Source: an uncultured Alistipes sp. (GTDB taxonomy: Bacteria; Bacteroidota; Bacteroidia; Bacteroidales; Rikenellaceae). From it: DNA of 64,000 nt. Numbering within the stretch: the stretch's first letter is position 1; every line of letters begins with the position of its first letter. Positions 19,477-27,968 of the stretch are shown here, piece by piece. The stretch covers positions 62,001-126,000 of the forward strand of contig CALURC010000016.1 of assembly GCA_944323075.1 (NCBI GenBank). Reading direction: 5' to 3'. The notes beneath the pieces are model-generated. The model saw only the letters and a program-made list of their open reading frames with translations, was not told the origin of the DNA and made no database searches. The position numbers were made by a program, and so were the translations under genes.

Positions 19477-20091
19477 TCAATATTCGATCTTATCCTCTTT
19501 TTCGCTCCACATTCGGAATGCCTGCAGAGCCTCATCCCGCAACATCGGTTCGCTCGGCACCGTCCGCTTTTCAGGCGCCACATCGATCTGGTCATATATA
19601 AACGAATCATCAAACCCAATCTCAGCGGCATCTGTCCGGTTGTTCCCATAATAAATCTTGGATATTCCCGCCCAATAGGCCGCTGCAAGGCACATCGGGC
19701 AAGGCTCGCATGAGGTGTATAACTCGCACCCCTCCAACTTGAAATTCTTTTCGGAAGAGCAGGCGGCACGGATGGCACTCACCTCCGCATGGGCCGTCGG
19801 ATCATTCAACAGTGTAACCGAATTGGATCCCCGTGCTATGATCTTTCCATCCCGTACGATAACCGCACCAAACGGACCTCCTCCATGTTCCACACTCGAA
19901 CAAGAGAGCGCTATCGCTTCGCGCATAAAATCTTCCTTCGTCATATTTTCATCCTCTTTTTCATCTCGAATTGTTTCGACGCTCGGGTCTGAACTCTCCC
20001 GTGCAGTATCTTTTCCACCACAACCAAAACAGATCGTTCCAACAAGCAAACACAAAATTAATCCATAAAATCTCTTATCGATCATTCCCAT
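19477..20091 (-). CDS. Guanine-deaminase-like nucleoside deaminase with possible lipoprotein signal
   Basis: The deaminase domain (about 51-204) has the zinc motifs TAHAEVSAI (His101, Glu103) and TSCEPCPMC (Cys131, Cys134). The segment DAAEIGFDDSFIYDQI points to guanine deaminase (GuaD type) in the cytidine-deaminase superfamily. The unusual part is residues 1-49: basic start, hydrophobic core FYGLILCLLVGTICFGC, then a polar linker, which looks like a lipoprotein signal. A plain cytosolic enzyme would start at Met50 (19944), where AGAGG lies about 9 bases upstream. I give the longer start but cannot decide. Confidence 0.82.
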   Translation of the reverse strand: MGMIDKRFYGLILCLLVGTICFGCGGKDTARESSDPSVETIRDEKEDENMTKEDFMREAIALSCSSVEHGGGPFGAVIVRDGKIIARGSNSVTLLNDPTAHAEVSAIRAACSSEKNFKLEGCELYTSCEPCPMCLAAAYWAGISKIYYGNNRTDAAEIGFDDSFIYDQIDVAPEKRTVPSEPMLRDEALQAFRMWSEKEDKIEY

Positions 20092-20294
20092 TCGTTTTTG
20101 TTTTCATTATATTTTCAACATCAGAACCGTTCGAATAGATGGTTTCGTTCTCTTCAACAATGAAATAAGACGTTCGAAATCCGCATATAAAATCTCTCTT
20201 CCAATAAACTTTCCGGACCAAAGATCATCCGAACAACCAAAATTCCGCATCCGCAGACAACCTTTCTTTCATCTTCTCCTCCTTATATCCATCT

Positions 20295-21527
20295 TTACTC
20301 ATAAAGATAATATTTTTCGGCAACAGTACGGAAGCGGGCGGCATCTTTGCGCCAATAGGACTGAATATCTTCGAAACGATTGCGTTCCGAGAATTTTTTC
20401 CGGACATAATCACTACCGGCCACCTGATCGAGCATGCGGAAGCGACTCGAATCGGCATGAGCGAACACAGCCCGGTCGGGATATAGTTCCGCAATCACCT
20501 GCATCACGTAAAACTGCACTTCGGAAAGAGCTGCCGCTGCCGGATCCACTATGTGTAACTGAACCCCGTGCAACGTTTTCCCCTGCCCGATCGAATAGAA
20601 CGGACGGGCATGGATAGGACGGAAGATCACCCCGGGTAGCGACAATCTGTTCAGTGCCTTTGCAAACCGATCGGCATCGATCCACTCGGCCGCAAACATC
20701 TGGAACGGGATCGTATACCCCACGCCGATCGACAAATACCCCAGCTCACCTAAAATTCCGGACGCCGGATAAAAAAACGTACTTTTCGCCTCTGGGATAT
20801 GAGGCGAAGAGGGAATCCACTCAAGTCCGGTCTCCTCGTAAGTCATACCCCGTTTCCAACCCTCCATGGCAATCACATGCAGATTGCAACGTTGTTCGAG
20901 CATTCCCTCACCGTTCAACAGCATGGCCAACTCTCCACACGTCAGTCCATACAGATAGGGAATCGGATACTGGCTCACAAAGCTGAAAAAGCCCTCCTCG
21001 ACAATGGGGCCTTCGATTTTGTTTCCGCCCAGCGGATCGGGACGGTCCAACACGACAAATTCAACGTCGTTTTCAGCCGCAGCCTCCATCGCCAATCCCA
21101 TCGTACTGATGTAGGTGAACGACCGACAACCTATATCCTGAATATCATAGACCAACACATCGATTCCTTTCAACATTTCGGGAGTCGGTTTCCGGGTCTT
21201 ACCATGCAGCGAATAGACAGGCAAGCCGGTTGCCGGATCGACCTGATTATCGACGTAATCACCAGCATGAGCATCACCACGCACACCGTGCTCCGGACCG
21301 AACAGTGCGACCAGATTCACGTTCGGCGCCTCGGCCAAAATGTCTATGGTCGATCTCAACCGATTGTCCACTCCTGTCGGATTGGTTATCAATCCCACCC
21401 GTTTCCCTTCAAGCAGTTTGAAGTTTTGCTCTTTCAACACTTCGATTCCGGTCTTGATGGTTATCGTTCGGGCCGAAACCCCGAGTGCAACCGCACACGC
21501 AAAAGCGACTAACAATATTCTCTTCAT
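20295..21527 (-). CDS. namZ: Exo-beta-N-acetylmuramidase NamZ-like protein (DUF1343)
   Basis: Predicted to remove MurNAc from the non-reducing end of peptidoglycan fragments (GH171/DUF1343 family). The 410 residues have a signal peptide (about 1-19, ending GVSA). Family segments include GKRVGLITNPTGVD, ALFGPEHGVRGDAHAG, VLVYDIQDIGCRSFTYISTM and VVLDRPDPLGG. It is the last gene of the run GT2, DUF4922, SpoIID-like, AmpG-like, namZ. It would act in the periplasm and supply sugars or muropeptides to the AmpG-like transporter encoded 22 bases upstream. Confidence 0.9.
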   Translation of the reverse strand: MKRILLVAFACAVALGVSARTITIKTGIEVLKEQNFKLLEGKRVGLITNPTGVDNRLRSTIDILAEAPNVNLVALFGPEHGVRGDAHAGDYVDNQVDPATGLPVYSLHGKTRKPTPEMLKGIDVLVYDIQDIGCRSFTYISTMGLAMEAAAENDVEFVVLDRPDPLGGNKIEGPIVEEGFFSFVSQYPIPYLYGLTCGELAMLLNGEGMLEQRCNLHVIAMEGWKRGMTYEETGLEWIPSSPHIPEAKSTFFYPASGILGELGYLSIGVGYTIPFQMFAAEWIDADRFAKALNRLSLPGVIFRPIHARPFYSIGQGKTLHGVQLHIVDPAAAALSEVQFYVMQVIAELYPDRAVFAHADSSRFRMLDQVAGSDYVRKKFSERNRFEDIQSYWRKDAARFRTVAEKYYLYE

Positions 21528-21549
21528 AAAGGCAAATTATAACAGCTAA

Positions 21550-23418
21550 CTATTTCGACTCCTTTTTCCCGTAATTCGGATCGATCTTGAGCAGGGCGAC
21601 CGCCACTATCGGAACAATACTACACAGCATCACCCAGATAAAGAAGTGGTTGTAGCCCAACATCTCCTGCATCCATCCGGCGAACATACCGGGTAACATC
21701 ATTCCCAACGCCATAAAGCCGGTGCAGATGGCATAATGTGCCGTCTTCTGTTCTCCGTCGGCATAATACATCAGATAGAGCATATAGGCCGTAAAACCGA
21801 ACCCGTACCCGAACTGTTCAACGAACACACACGTATTGATAACGAACAGATTATCCGTCTGCGAAAAGCTCAGATAGACAAACGTCAGACAGGTCAGCAA
21901 CATACTGAGGGTCATCGGCCATATCCACTTGCGCAATCCGCCCCGGGCCGCCGCAACGCCTCCGATAATCCCTCCGATCGTCAAACCGATGATCCCGACC
22001 GTTCCATATACCATACCGACCTCTCCTGTGGTCAACCCCAAACCTCCGACCTCTTTAGAGTCGAGCAAGAAGGGATTGATCAACTTCAGCAACTGTGCCT
22101 CGGAAAAACGGAAGGTCAGCATAAAGAATATGGCGGCAGCTGCCTGCGGTTTTTTAAAGAAAGAGACAAACGTTGCCGAGAACTCCCGCAAAATATCCTT
22201 CGGTTTCAGATCGGAACGCCCGTGATCCGTCGCCGGTCGAGGCAATACGAAACGGTGATAGATTCCGAACAGCACGAACAATCCCGCCAATACGAAAAAG
22301 GTGATCGACCATGCAAAGGGAATGTTTCCCGAGAGCCCTTTATACTCGGCGTGCGACGGCTGATTCAACTTGGCATCAGCCTGAAAAACAAGATAGGCCG
22401 GCTGGTTCCAGTTCGTACGGTCGAACCGTAACCGTTCACCATGAATCAGCGATACGCTACGGTCGCCACGATTCATCGTCATGTTCAGCACAACCTCCTC
22501 GTCCGGGGCGGGTTCGCGCGAGAGCGATACTGCCGCAATCCCGACATCCCCGACTCGATCAGTCGTCGACACCTCACCTTCGCGCCGTTCTCCGAAATGG
22601 GTCCGGATCCATTCACCCAACGGACGGGAAACCCGTCTCGTCCACCAACCCGTTTTGACGTCCGACGCGGCATGTTCTCCGGCTCGCTCCTCAACCAAAA
22701 AACCGTGCGAACGGTTCCAATCCTCAACCCGACCGACCCAATTGCGAACGCTGTCAGCCGACATTCCGGCTGTTCCGAGGGTCACGGTGGGCTGCGAAAC
22801 AACGAAACTCAGCGCAGCGGTCGATTCCGCAGGTGCTGTTGCTACCTCCGGTAATGCAAACGTTCCGCAAGTATATTGGGGCGATACTTCGACATCGATT
22901 TTGACCGGATCGGGTCCCGTTGCGCTCTCGAGCCATCCGGCCAATATGATCAAAAGCCCCTGCCCCAGAATCGTCGCCACACGATAGAACGTACTGCGGA
23001 TTCCGACATAAAGCGCCTGTTGATTGTGATCGAGCGCCAACATATAGAAACCGTCCGCCGCAATATCGTGCGTCGCCGAGCTGAAGGCCATCAGCCAGAA
23101 GAAAGCCAGCGTTGCCTGAAAGAAAAACGACACGGGTATGGTAAAGGCTATTCCCGCAAAACCGGCCCCCAGCAACAACTGCATCGAGACGATCCACCAG
23201 CGCTTGGTTTTCAGCAGATCGACGAACGGGCTCCAAAACGGTTTAATAACCCACGGCAGATAGAGCCAACTGGTATAGAGCGCAATATCGGTATTGGAGA
23301 TTCCCAATCGCTTATACAAAATGACCGAAAGAGTCATCACCGCCACATAAGGCAATCCCTCCGCCAGATAGAGCGTCGGAATCCATGCCCAGGGCGAACG
23401 CATCTGTTTCTTCATCAT
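21550..23418 (-). CDS. AmpG-like MFS transporter with a large extracytoplasmic insert
   Basis: Inner-membrane major-facilitator protein of the AmpG type, predicted to import muropeptides or amino sugars. Residues 10-165 and 368-615 are the membrane halves; YLAEGLPY and SSATHDIAADGFYMLAL resemble AmpG. Between them lies an insert of about 200 residues (163-367), polar and partly beta-rich, with NRGDRSVSLIHGERLRF and NWNQPAYLVFQAD. Plain AmpG lacks this domain. The insert begins after the helix LLIILAGWLE and ends where a new helix begins, so it should lie on one side of the membrane, probably the periplasm. The neighbours NamZ and the SpoIID-like protein support a peptidoglycan-recycling role. 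Confidence 0.83.
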   Translation of the reverse strand: MMKKQMRSPWAWIPTLYLAEGLPYVAVMTLSVILYKRLGISNTDIALYTSWLYLPWVIKPFWSPFVDLLKTKRWWIVSMQLLLGAGFAGIAFTIPVSFFFQATLAFFWLMAFSSATHDIAADGFYMLALDHNQQALYVGIRSTFYRVATILGQGLLIILAGWLESATGPDPVKIDVEVSPQYTCGTFALPEVATAPAESTAALSFVVSQPTVTLGTAGMSADSVRNWVGRVEDWNRSHGFLVEERAGEHAASDVKTGWWTRRVSRPLGEWIRTHFGERREGEVSTTDRVGDVGIAAVSLSREPAPDEEVVLNMTMNRGDRSVSLIHGERLRFDRTNWNQPAYLVFQADAKLNQPSHAEYKGLSGNIPFAWSITFFVLAGLFVLFGIYHRFVLPRPATDHGRSDLKPKDILREFSATFVSFFKKPQAAAAIFFMLTFRFSEAQLLKLINPFLLDSKEVGGLGLTTGEVGMVYGTVGIIGLTIGGIIGGVAAARGGLRKWIWPMTLSMLLTCLTFVYLSFSQTDNLFVINTCVFVEQFGYGFGFTAYMLYLMYYADGEQKTAHYAICTGFMALGMMLPGMFAGWMQEMLGYNHFFIWVMLCSIVPIVAVALLKIDPNYGKKESK

Positions 23419-23472
23419 CTTCTATTCAATCCTATATCTCATCGTCACGTAACAACGCAACAAGACTCTCAT

Positions 23473-24789
23473 TTACTCTCTTTTATACAATTTTTCGATC
23501 CGGGCTCCCGTATAGTAATGGAGCAATATCCGGTCGTACGGAATCCCTTTCGCTCCCATCACGGCTGCACCGATCTGACAAAGACCTACTCCATGTCCCC
23601 ATCCGGCACCCAACAGGATGAAGCGATTCCCTTCGCGACGTACGACAAAAGCCGAACTGTACAGATGGGTTTCGGAAAGAATCCTGCGAATTTCCAACTC
23701 CTTGCCGATAATCATCGCCCGTTTCGTCCCGACAATCTTCAGCCGGACCAAACGACCCGATGCTCCCCGTTCGACAGGAACCAGATTAAGAATCGTTCCG
23801 AAGTCGATTCCCGAACGCCGGGCGACCAGTTCCGAAAGCTCTTCGGCCGTATAGCTCACCTGCCAGCGATAGAAATCCGACGTCTCGCGATCGTATCCGT
23901 TCAACACCTGTCCCAACACCGTCGGATCTTGGGTGTCGCAATAGCTTTCAGGATGGGTAGTAATCCATCGTTCGGCCGCAGCTTCATCGGTCAAGTCGGG
24001 TATCTCCCGCGCCTCTCCGCTGTCCCGAACCGGAATCAAATAGGGATGCGGTACCTCCTCCCAACAACTCTCAAAAGCCTCGCTCACCCCTCCACAACAC
24101 TTCGAAAACCGGGCATCACAGATCTCGCCGTCATAAGTCAGTACCTCGCCCCATGTCGCCTCGATCGCTTCGCGTACAGCGTGTTCATGTCCATACGTAC
24201 GGGTAATACCTTGATAACGTTGACAGTGATCGTCGGCGCACACGTCGTACAACATATGCTCCTCCCGATCGTACCAACGGATCCGGCTGTACGGATCTTT
24301 TCTTTGCGGTTCATTCCGACTACCCTTCGTCCGGGAAGGAGAGTCTCTTTTGGCTATCTGCGCCAACACCCAGCTACGCGAAATCACCGCATGGGCCCGC
24401 AACAGGGCCGGCGAGGCAGAAGCGCTCATCTCCGAGGCTATCACACTGAACAAATAGGACTCAACACCAATCCGATTCACCGCCGTCAGCATCCCGTCCT
24501 CAACAATAAACTCCAACCCGCCTCGAAAGGTCTGGTCCTCCGTACGCTGCCAATGGAAGCCGATGCCGATCACCACATCGCGCAGCAGGAATTTCGACGA
24601 CTTGTCGCTCGGAGTAAAACACAACCGTTCGTAGACGGCTCCGTTCCATTCGATTCCGTTCTGTACATAACGAACAGTCTGCTCGCCTTCTACGTTCCGA
24701 CCTTCGTTGTCGCGGTATCCGCTTTGCAGCACGAAAGCGATCCGTTCTGCATGCAAAATTCCGACTGTAATTTGCGGTTGTTCCGACAT
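23473..24789 (-). CDS. SpoIID/LytB-domain protein without a signal peptide
   Basis: SpoIID enzymes are lytic transglycosylases that cleave denuded glycan strands. The 438 residues carry a SpoIID domain with IGVESYLFSVIASEMSASAS (the Glu in VESYL is at the catalytic position), SKCCGGVSEAFESCW, and the C-terminal GWGHGVGLCQIGAAVMGAKG. Secreted SpoIID proteins have an N-terminal signal or anchor; this one begins MSEQPQITVGILHAERI and shows neither. It therefore looks cytoplasmic and may process imported muropeptides. It sits 16 bases after the DUF4922 gene. Confidence 0.88.
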   Translation of the reverse strand: MSEQPQITVGILHAERIAFVLQSGYRDNEGRNVEGEQTVRYVQNGIEWNGAVYERLCFTPSDKSSKFLLRDVVIGIGFHWQRTEDQTFRGGLEFIVEDGMLTAVNRIGVESYLFSVIASEMSASASPALLRAHAVISRSWVLAQIAKRDSPSRTKGSRNEPQRKDPYSRIRWYDREEHMLYDVCADDHCQRYQGITRTYGHEHAVREAIEATWGEVLTYDGEICDARFSKCCGGVSEAFESCWEEVPHPYLIPVRDSGEAREIPDLTDEAAAERWITTHPESYCDTQDPTVLGQVLNGYDRETSDFYRWQVSYTAEELSELVARRSGIDFGTILNLVPVERGASGRLVRLKIVGTKRAMIIGKELEIRRILSETHLYSSAFVVRREGNRFILLGAGWGHGVGLCQIGAAVMGAKGIPYDRILLHYYTGARIEKLYKRE

Positions 24790-24805
24790 CTGCTCTATCC
24801 TCCCT

Positions 24806-25756
24806 TTACTTTATTCGTTTAACCAACTCCTCGACGGCATCATCCGTCCAGCACACCTCCTCGTATATTTCCCGGATGCGATCGAGGGTAATCCGTTCGA
24901 AATCTTCTTTATGCGGCATAATAATCACTCCGCCCAGATCAACCGAAGCCGGGCTGACCAACAAGTGATCCGCCCCCTCCGAGAAGAAACAGTCGGGTCG
25001 GTGCTTTCTTCTAAGAATCACACAAATGCTCCATTCACCCTGCTCGTACCAACACAAAAGATTCATCATCGGCTCCTCCGGACCTGCACTCGAGGCCATC
25101 TCCGCATACAGCGTCCGGAAAAACGAATCGGCCGATGCTGCACTCCGGGCCCGGATCAACACTCCCCCGCGCCAATAGTTTCGCAACAGGTAGACCCGTA
25201 CATCCTCCCGTTGATATACCGCCTCACTGATATGTGTCGCCACCTCCTGTTCGATCGGCATGACCCTCCGCAATACCATTTGGAAATGGGCGTGGTCCGG
25301 AGCCGAAGCCCCACACTTTGGTCCGTTGTAGAACACCGTCTGACTCTCGAAGCATCGGGCCAACTCGAGCATATCGGCAAAACGTCCGTAAATTGCCTGA
25401 TCCCGATGCACGGTGGAGGGTACCGTAAAGTGTTCCCGAAATATCGGATAAGGATTGACCAAAATCCGGTAATCAGGACCGAAATCCAAAGCCCGCTGAA
25501 CCTCCGGCCGATTCTCGGGACACAGGAAACAGGGTCTTTTCCCGAGTGACGCCGCATCGACCCGAGCAGCCGTAGAACGGATCCGCGTAGGATTGAACTG
25601 GACCCGTACCTGAAAATCAGCCGCATCGAAACTCCGCGTCTCAACCTGACGCAATGCCTCGAAATTATCGTGTGCCAGCTGCCACTCCGACAACTGTTCC
25701 TCAAAAAAACGTTCCAAATCGGCCGACGACAACTGCACGCTATCCTCTCTTCCCAT
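24806..25756 (-). CDS. DUF4922 protein, HIT/GalT-like nucleotidyltransferase or phosphorylase
   Basis: The 316 residues look like the HIT superfamily branch of GalT and Ap4A phosphorylase. CFLCPENRPE (Cys76, Cys79) resembles a GalT-type metal motif. CGASAPDHAHFQ (148-159) is a GAS-x-P-[HD]-H-x-H-x-Q-type active site with the presumed nucleophile His157. No signal peptide is present, so it is cytosolic. The neighbours (GT2 29 bases before, SpoIID-like 16 bases after, then AmpG-like and NamZ) suggest it handles a sugar-1-phosphate or nucleotide sugar in peptidoglycan recycling. The actual substrate is unknown. Confidence 0.8.
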   Translation of the reverse strand: MGREDSVQLSSADLERFFEEQLSEWQLAHDNFEALRQVETRSFDAADFQVRVQFNPTRIRSTAARVDAASLGKRPCFLCPENRPEVQRALDFGPDYRILVNPYPIFREHFTVPSTVHRDQAIYGRFADMLELARCFESQTVFYNGPKCGASAPDHAHFQMVLRRVMPIEQEVATHISEAVYQREDVRVYLLRNYWRGGVLIRARSAASADSFFRTLYAEMASSAGPEEPMMNLLCWYEQGEWSICVILRRKHRPDCFFSEGADHLLVSPASVDLGGVIIMPHKEDFERITLDRIREIYEEVCWTDDAVEELVKRIK

Positions 25757-25785
25757 AATCTTCAGCTCTTTTCACAAAATCCGTT

Positions 25786-27255
25786 CTACCCTCTTTTCGT
25801 CTGATTATAGGCAATACGAGCCTGAAGTTCCCATGTCCGTAACCGATCCTTGTAGAGGTTGTTGCGGTTGCTTCGTTCGACATCGAGCGAGGCGTCCGAA
25901 TTGTCCTCCCAGCGCCGACACAGGTAGAGCACGTCGTAGATCCGTCCGATCCGATACTCCCGCGAAAAGCGGAGACCCAACGCATAATCCTCTCCGTAAC
26001 TTGTATTCGGCACCTTGAACTGCCGCAACAACGGCGTATAAAAAGCGCGCGGAGCACCAAGCCCGTTGATCCGAAGCGCATTGTTGCGTCCGTTATCGGT
26101 AGTCCATTCGCGGTGGTCGATCACTCCGGGCGGAATTTCATGCATGTGGAAATCTGTCAGTCGGTAACTGCCCACCACCATGGCACACCGTTGGGCATAA
26201 AAAGCCTCGACGATTTTCCGTAAAGTGTGCTCATCGGCATAGACATCGTCGCTATCGAGCTGCACGGCAAAACGGCCGCATTTCGGATGCATCACTCCCT
26301 CCGTCCAGCAACCACCGATTCCCAGATCAGTCCGCTGCGGAACAATATGGATCAACCGCTCATCCGCTGCAAAACGATCGATCTCCGCCGTGGTCCCATC
26401 GGTCGAATGGTTGTCGATGACGATCAGATTGAACTTGAAATCGGTCTGCTGAGACAAAACCGACCGGATGGCGTCGGCAATCGTCCTCACCCGATTCCGG
26501 ACCGGAATGATCACCGAAGCCTCGTACTCGAACTTTTCGCTATCGAAATCGGGCTCCTTGAAATTGGGCTCCAGATAGCCGCCGATACATTTCAGATGAT
26601 CGGTGCATGCCTGCTCCATCTCGATCTGTACGTTCCGGTTCTTGGGATCGACATAACTAAAGAGGGATTGCTCACCGCTTCCAACTTGGGGCAGAACCAC
26701 TGTATACAAATACTCATTAATCCGCACAAGCGATGCCCGCTGCGACACCTTCAGACGAAGGTCGTAAAGCCCGGCGTACGAGAAATCGCGGTCCATCCGC
26801 TCCGCAGCCTCACGCAACAGATCGCTGCGGTACAACAGCAGCGGACCGAAGTCAAAATCATCCCGCAAACTACCGAACTGACAGTCGATTGCAGGCACAT
26901 TATGAGTTGTCTCGCCCTTTATCTCATAGCGGTCGGCATAGAGCATTCCGGCCGATGAATCCTGTGCAATGGAGAGCAGCCGTTCGAGAGCATAGGCTCC
27001 GAGACGCAACTCCGAACAAGAAGCGTACAACAAAGCGAAATCGCCCGTTGCATGTCGGGCGATTTCACGGATCACCCGTGTCGAGGCGATCGCACCACCT
27101 TGTATCTTACCGCACCCTTCGGGTACCTTTTCGTCTCGCTGACTCTCGTCGAGGATAAAATAGACCCGCTCCACATGCGGATCGGCCTTCAGATTTTCGG
27201 CATTACTATGTGCCAATTTTTCATTGCCATAAGGCAAAAAACAGACTATTTCCAT
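25786..27255 (-). CDS. Two-domain family 2 glycosyltransferase
   Basis: The 489 residues contain two GT-A-like halves. Residues 1-215 are a divergent copy ([25 protein letters not shown]). Residues 245-480 are a full GT2 domain with [28 protein letters not shown] and the DxD-like VQLDSDDVY. No signal or membrane segment is visible. It is the first gene of the likely peptidoglycan-recycling operon, with a -7 box 28 bases upstream. The donor and acceptor are unknown. Confidence 0.85.
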   Translation of the reverse strand: MEIVCFLPYGNEKLAHSNAENLKADPHVERVYFILDESQRDEKVPEGCGKIQGGAIASTRVIREIARHATGDFALLYASCSELRLGAYALERLLSIAQDSSAGMLYADRYEIKGETTHNVPAIDCQFGSLRDDFDFGPLLLYRSDLLREAAERMDRDFSYAGLYDLRLKVSQRASLVRINEYLYTVVLPQVGSGEQSLFSYVDPKNRNVQIEMEQACTDHLKCIGGYLEPNFKEPDFDSEKFEYEASVIIPVRNRVRTIADAIRSVLSQQTDFKFNLIVIDNHSTDGTTAEIDRFAADERLIHIVPQRTDLGIGGCWTEGVMHPKCGRFAVQLDSDDVYADEHTLRKIVEAFYAQRCAMVVGSYRLTDFHMHEIPPGVIDHREWTTDNGRNNALRINGLGAPRAFYTPLLRQFKVPNTSYGEDYALGLRFSREYRIGRIYDVLYLCRRWEDNSDASLDVERSNRNNLYKDRLRTWELQARIAYNQTKRG

Positions 27256-27282
27256 TCCGATTCAAACATCTTGATACCGAAA

Positions 27283-27290
27283 CAAAAATA
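27283..27290 (-). promoter_or_regulatory. Candidate -7 promoter box of the peptidoglycan-recycling operon
   Basis: TATTTTTG on the minus strand fits TAnnTTTG. Transcription would start about 20 bases before the GT2 start codon, separating this operon from the upstream O-methyltransferase gene. Confidence 0.5.
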
Positions 27291-27331
27291 GCGATAAATG
27301 ATGAGATTGAAAAATTCGATTTTCAGAAAAT

Positions 27332-27961
27332 TTATTTCACCCGAATCAGGTTCAGTCCGTCACGGATCGGCAGGATGACGTTCTCGACACGATCATCTTG
27401 CACTACCCGATCGTTAAACTCACGGATCGCCCGGGTATGCCGGTCGCTTTGCGGCACGTTTTCGGTCACCTTGCCATACCACAAAATATTATCGGCCAGC
27501 AGGAATGTCCCGCTGTGCACCGAATGGGTCATCACCATATCGTAATATTGAGGATACTCCCGTTTGTCGCCGTCGATAAAGATCAGATCGAAACGTCCCA
27601 ATGAAGGCACAATGTCTAATGCCGAACCAATGTGCTGCGTAATCCGGTCCGACAGCCCGCTGCGGACGAAATACCCTGCGGCAAACTCCTCCAGCTCGTC
27701 ATTGACCTCAATCGTGTGCAACTCTCCGCCATCACCCAAACCCCGAGCCATACAGATGGCCGAATATCCGGTAAAAGTTCCGATCTCCAGAATACGTTGC
27801 GGGCGGAGCATCCGGACCAGCATCTCGAGCAGACAACCCTGCACATGTCCGGAGATCATCCGCGACTGCACGACCCGCAAATGGGTCTCGCGATCCAGCT
27901 CGGTCAGCAACGGATCCTCTGCCGTCACATGCTCTTCGATATATCGTTCCAGTGCATCCAT
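27332..27961 (-). CDS. SAM-dependent O-methyltransferase (caffeoyl-CoA OMT type)
   Basis: The 209 residues match class I O-methyltransferases related to YrrM and catechol/caffeoyl-CoA enzymes. Motif I is ILEIGTFTGYSAICMARGL (about 76-94); RFDLIFIDGDKREYPQYYD gives the metal-binding Asp; DNILWYGKV is also typical. The start ATG lies 7 bases after the M16 peptidase gene, so the two are probably co-transcribed. The natural substrate is unknown. Confidence 0.9.
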   Translation of the reverse strand: MDALERYIEEHVTAEDPLLTELDRETHLRVVQSRMISGHVQGCLLEMLVRMLRPQRILEIGTFTGYSAICMARGLGDGGELHTIEVNDELEEFAAGYFVRSGLSDRITQHIGSALDIVPSLGRFDLIFIDGDKREYPQYYDMVMTHSVHSGTFLLADNILWYGKVTENVPQSDRHTRAIREFNDRVVQDDRVENVILPIRDGLNLIRVK

Positions 27962-27968
27962 CTTTTCT

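Noticed and set aside
22876-24822. Long plus-strand open frame (648 codons) spanning two genes
   Set aside because: It is antisense to the SpoIID-like gene and part of the AmpG-like gene, both with clear family motifs. Its translation is Arg/His/Pro-rich with no recognisable domain.
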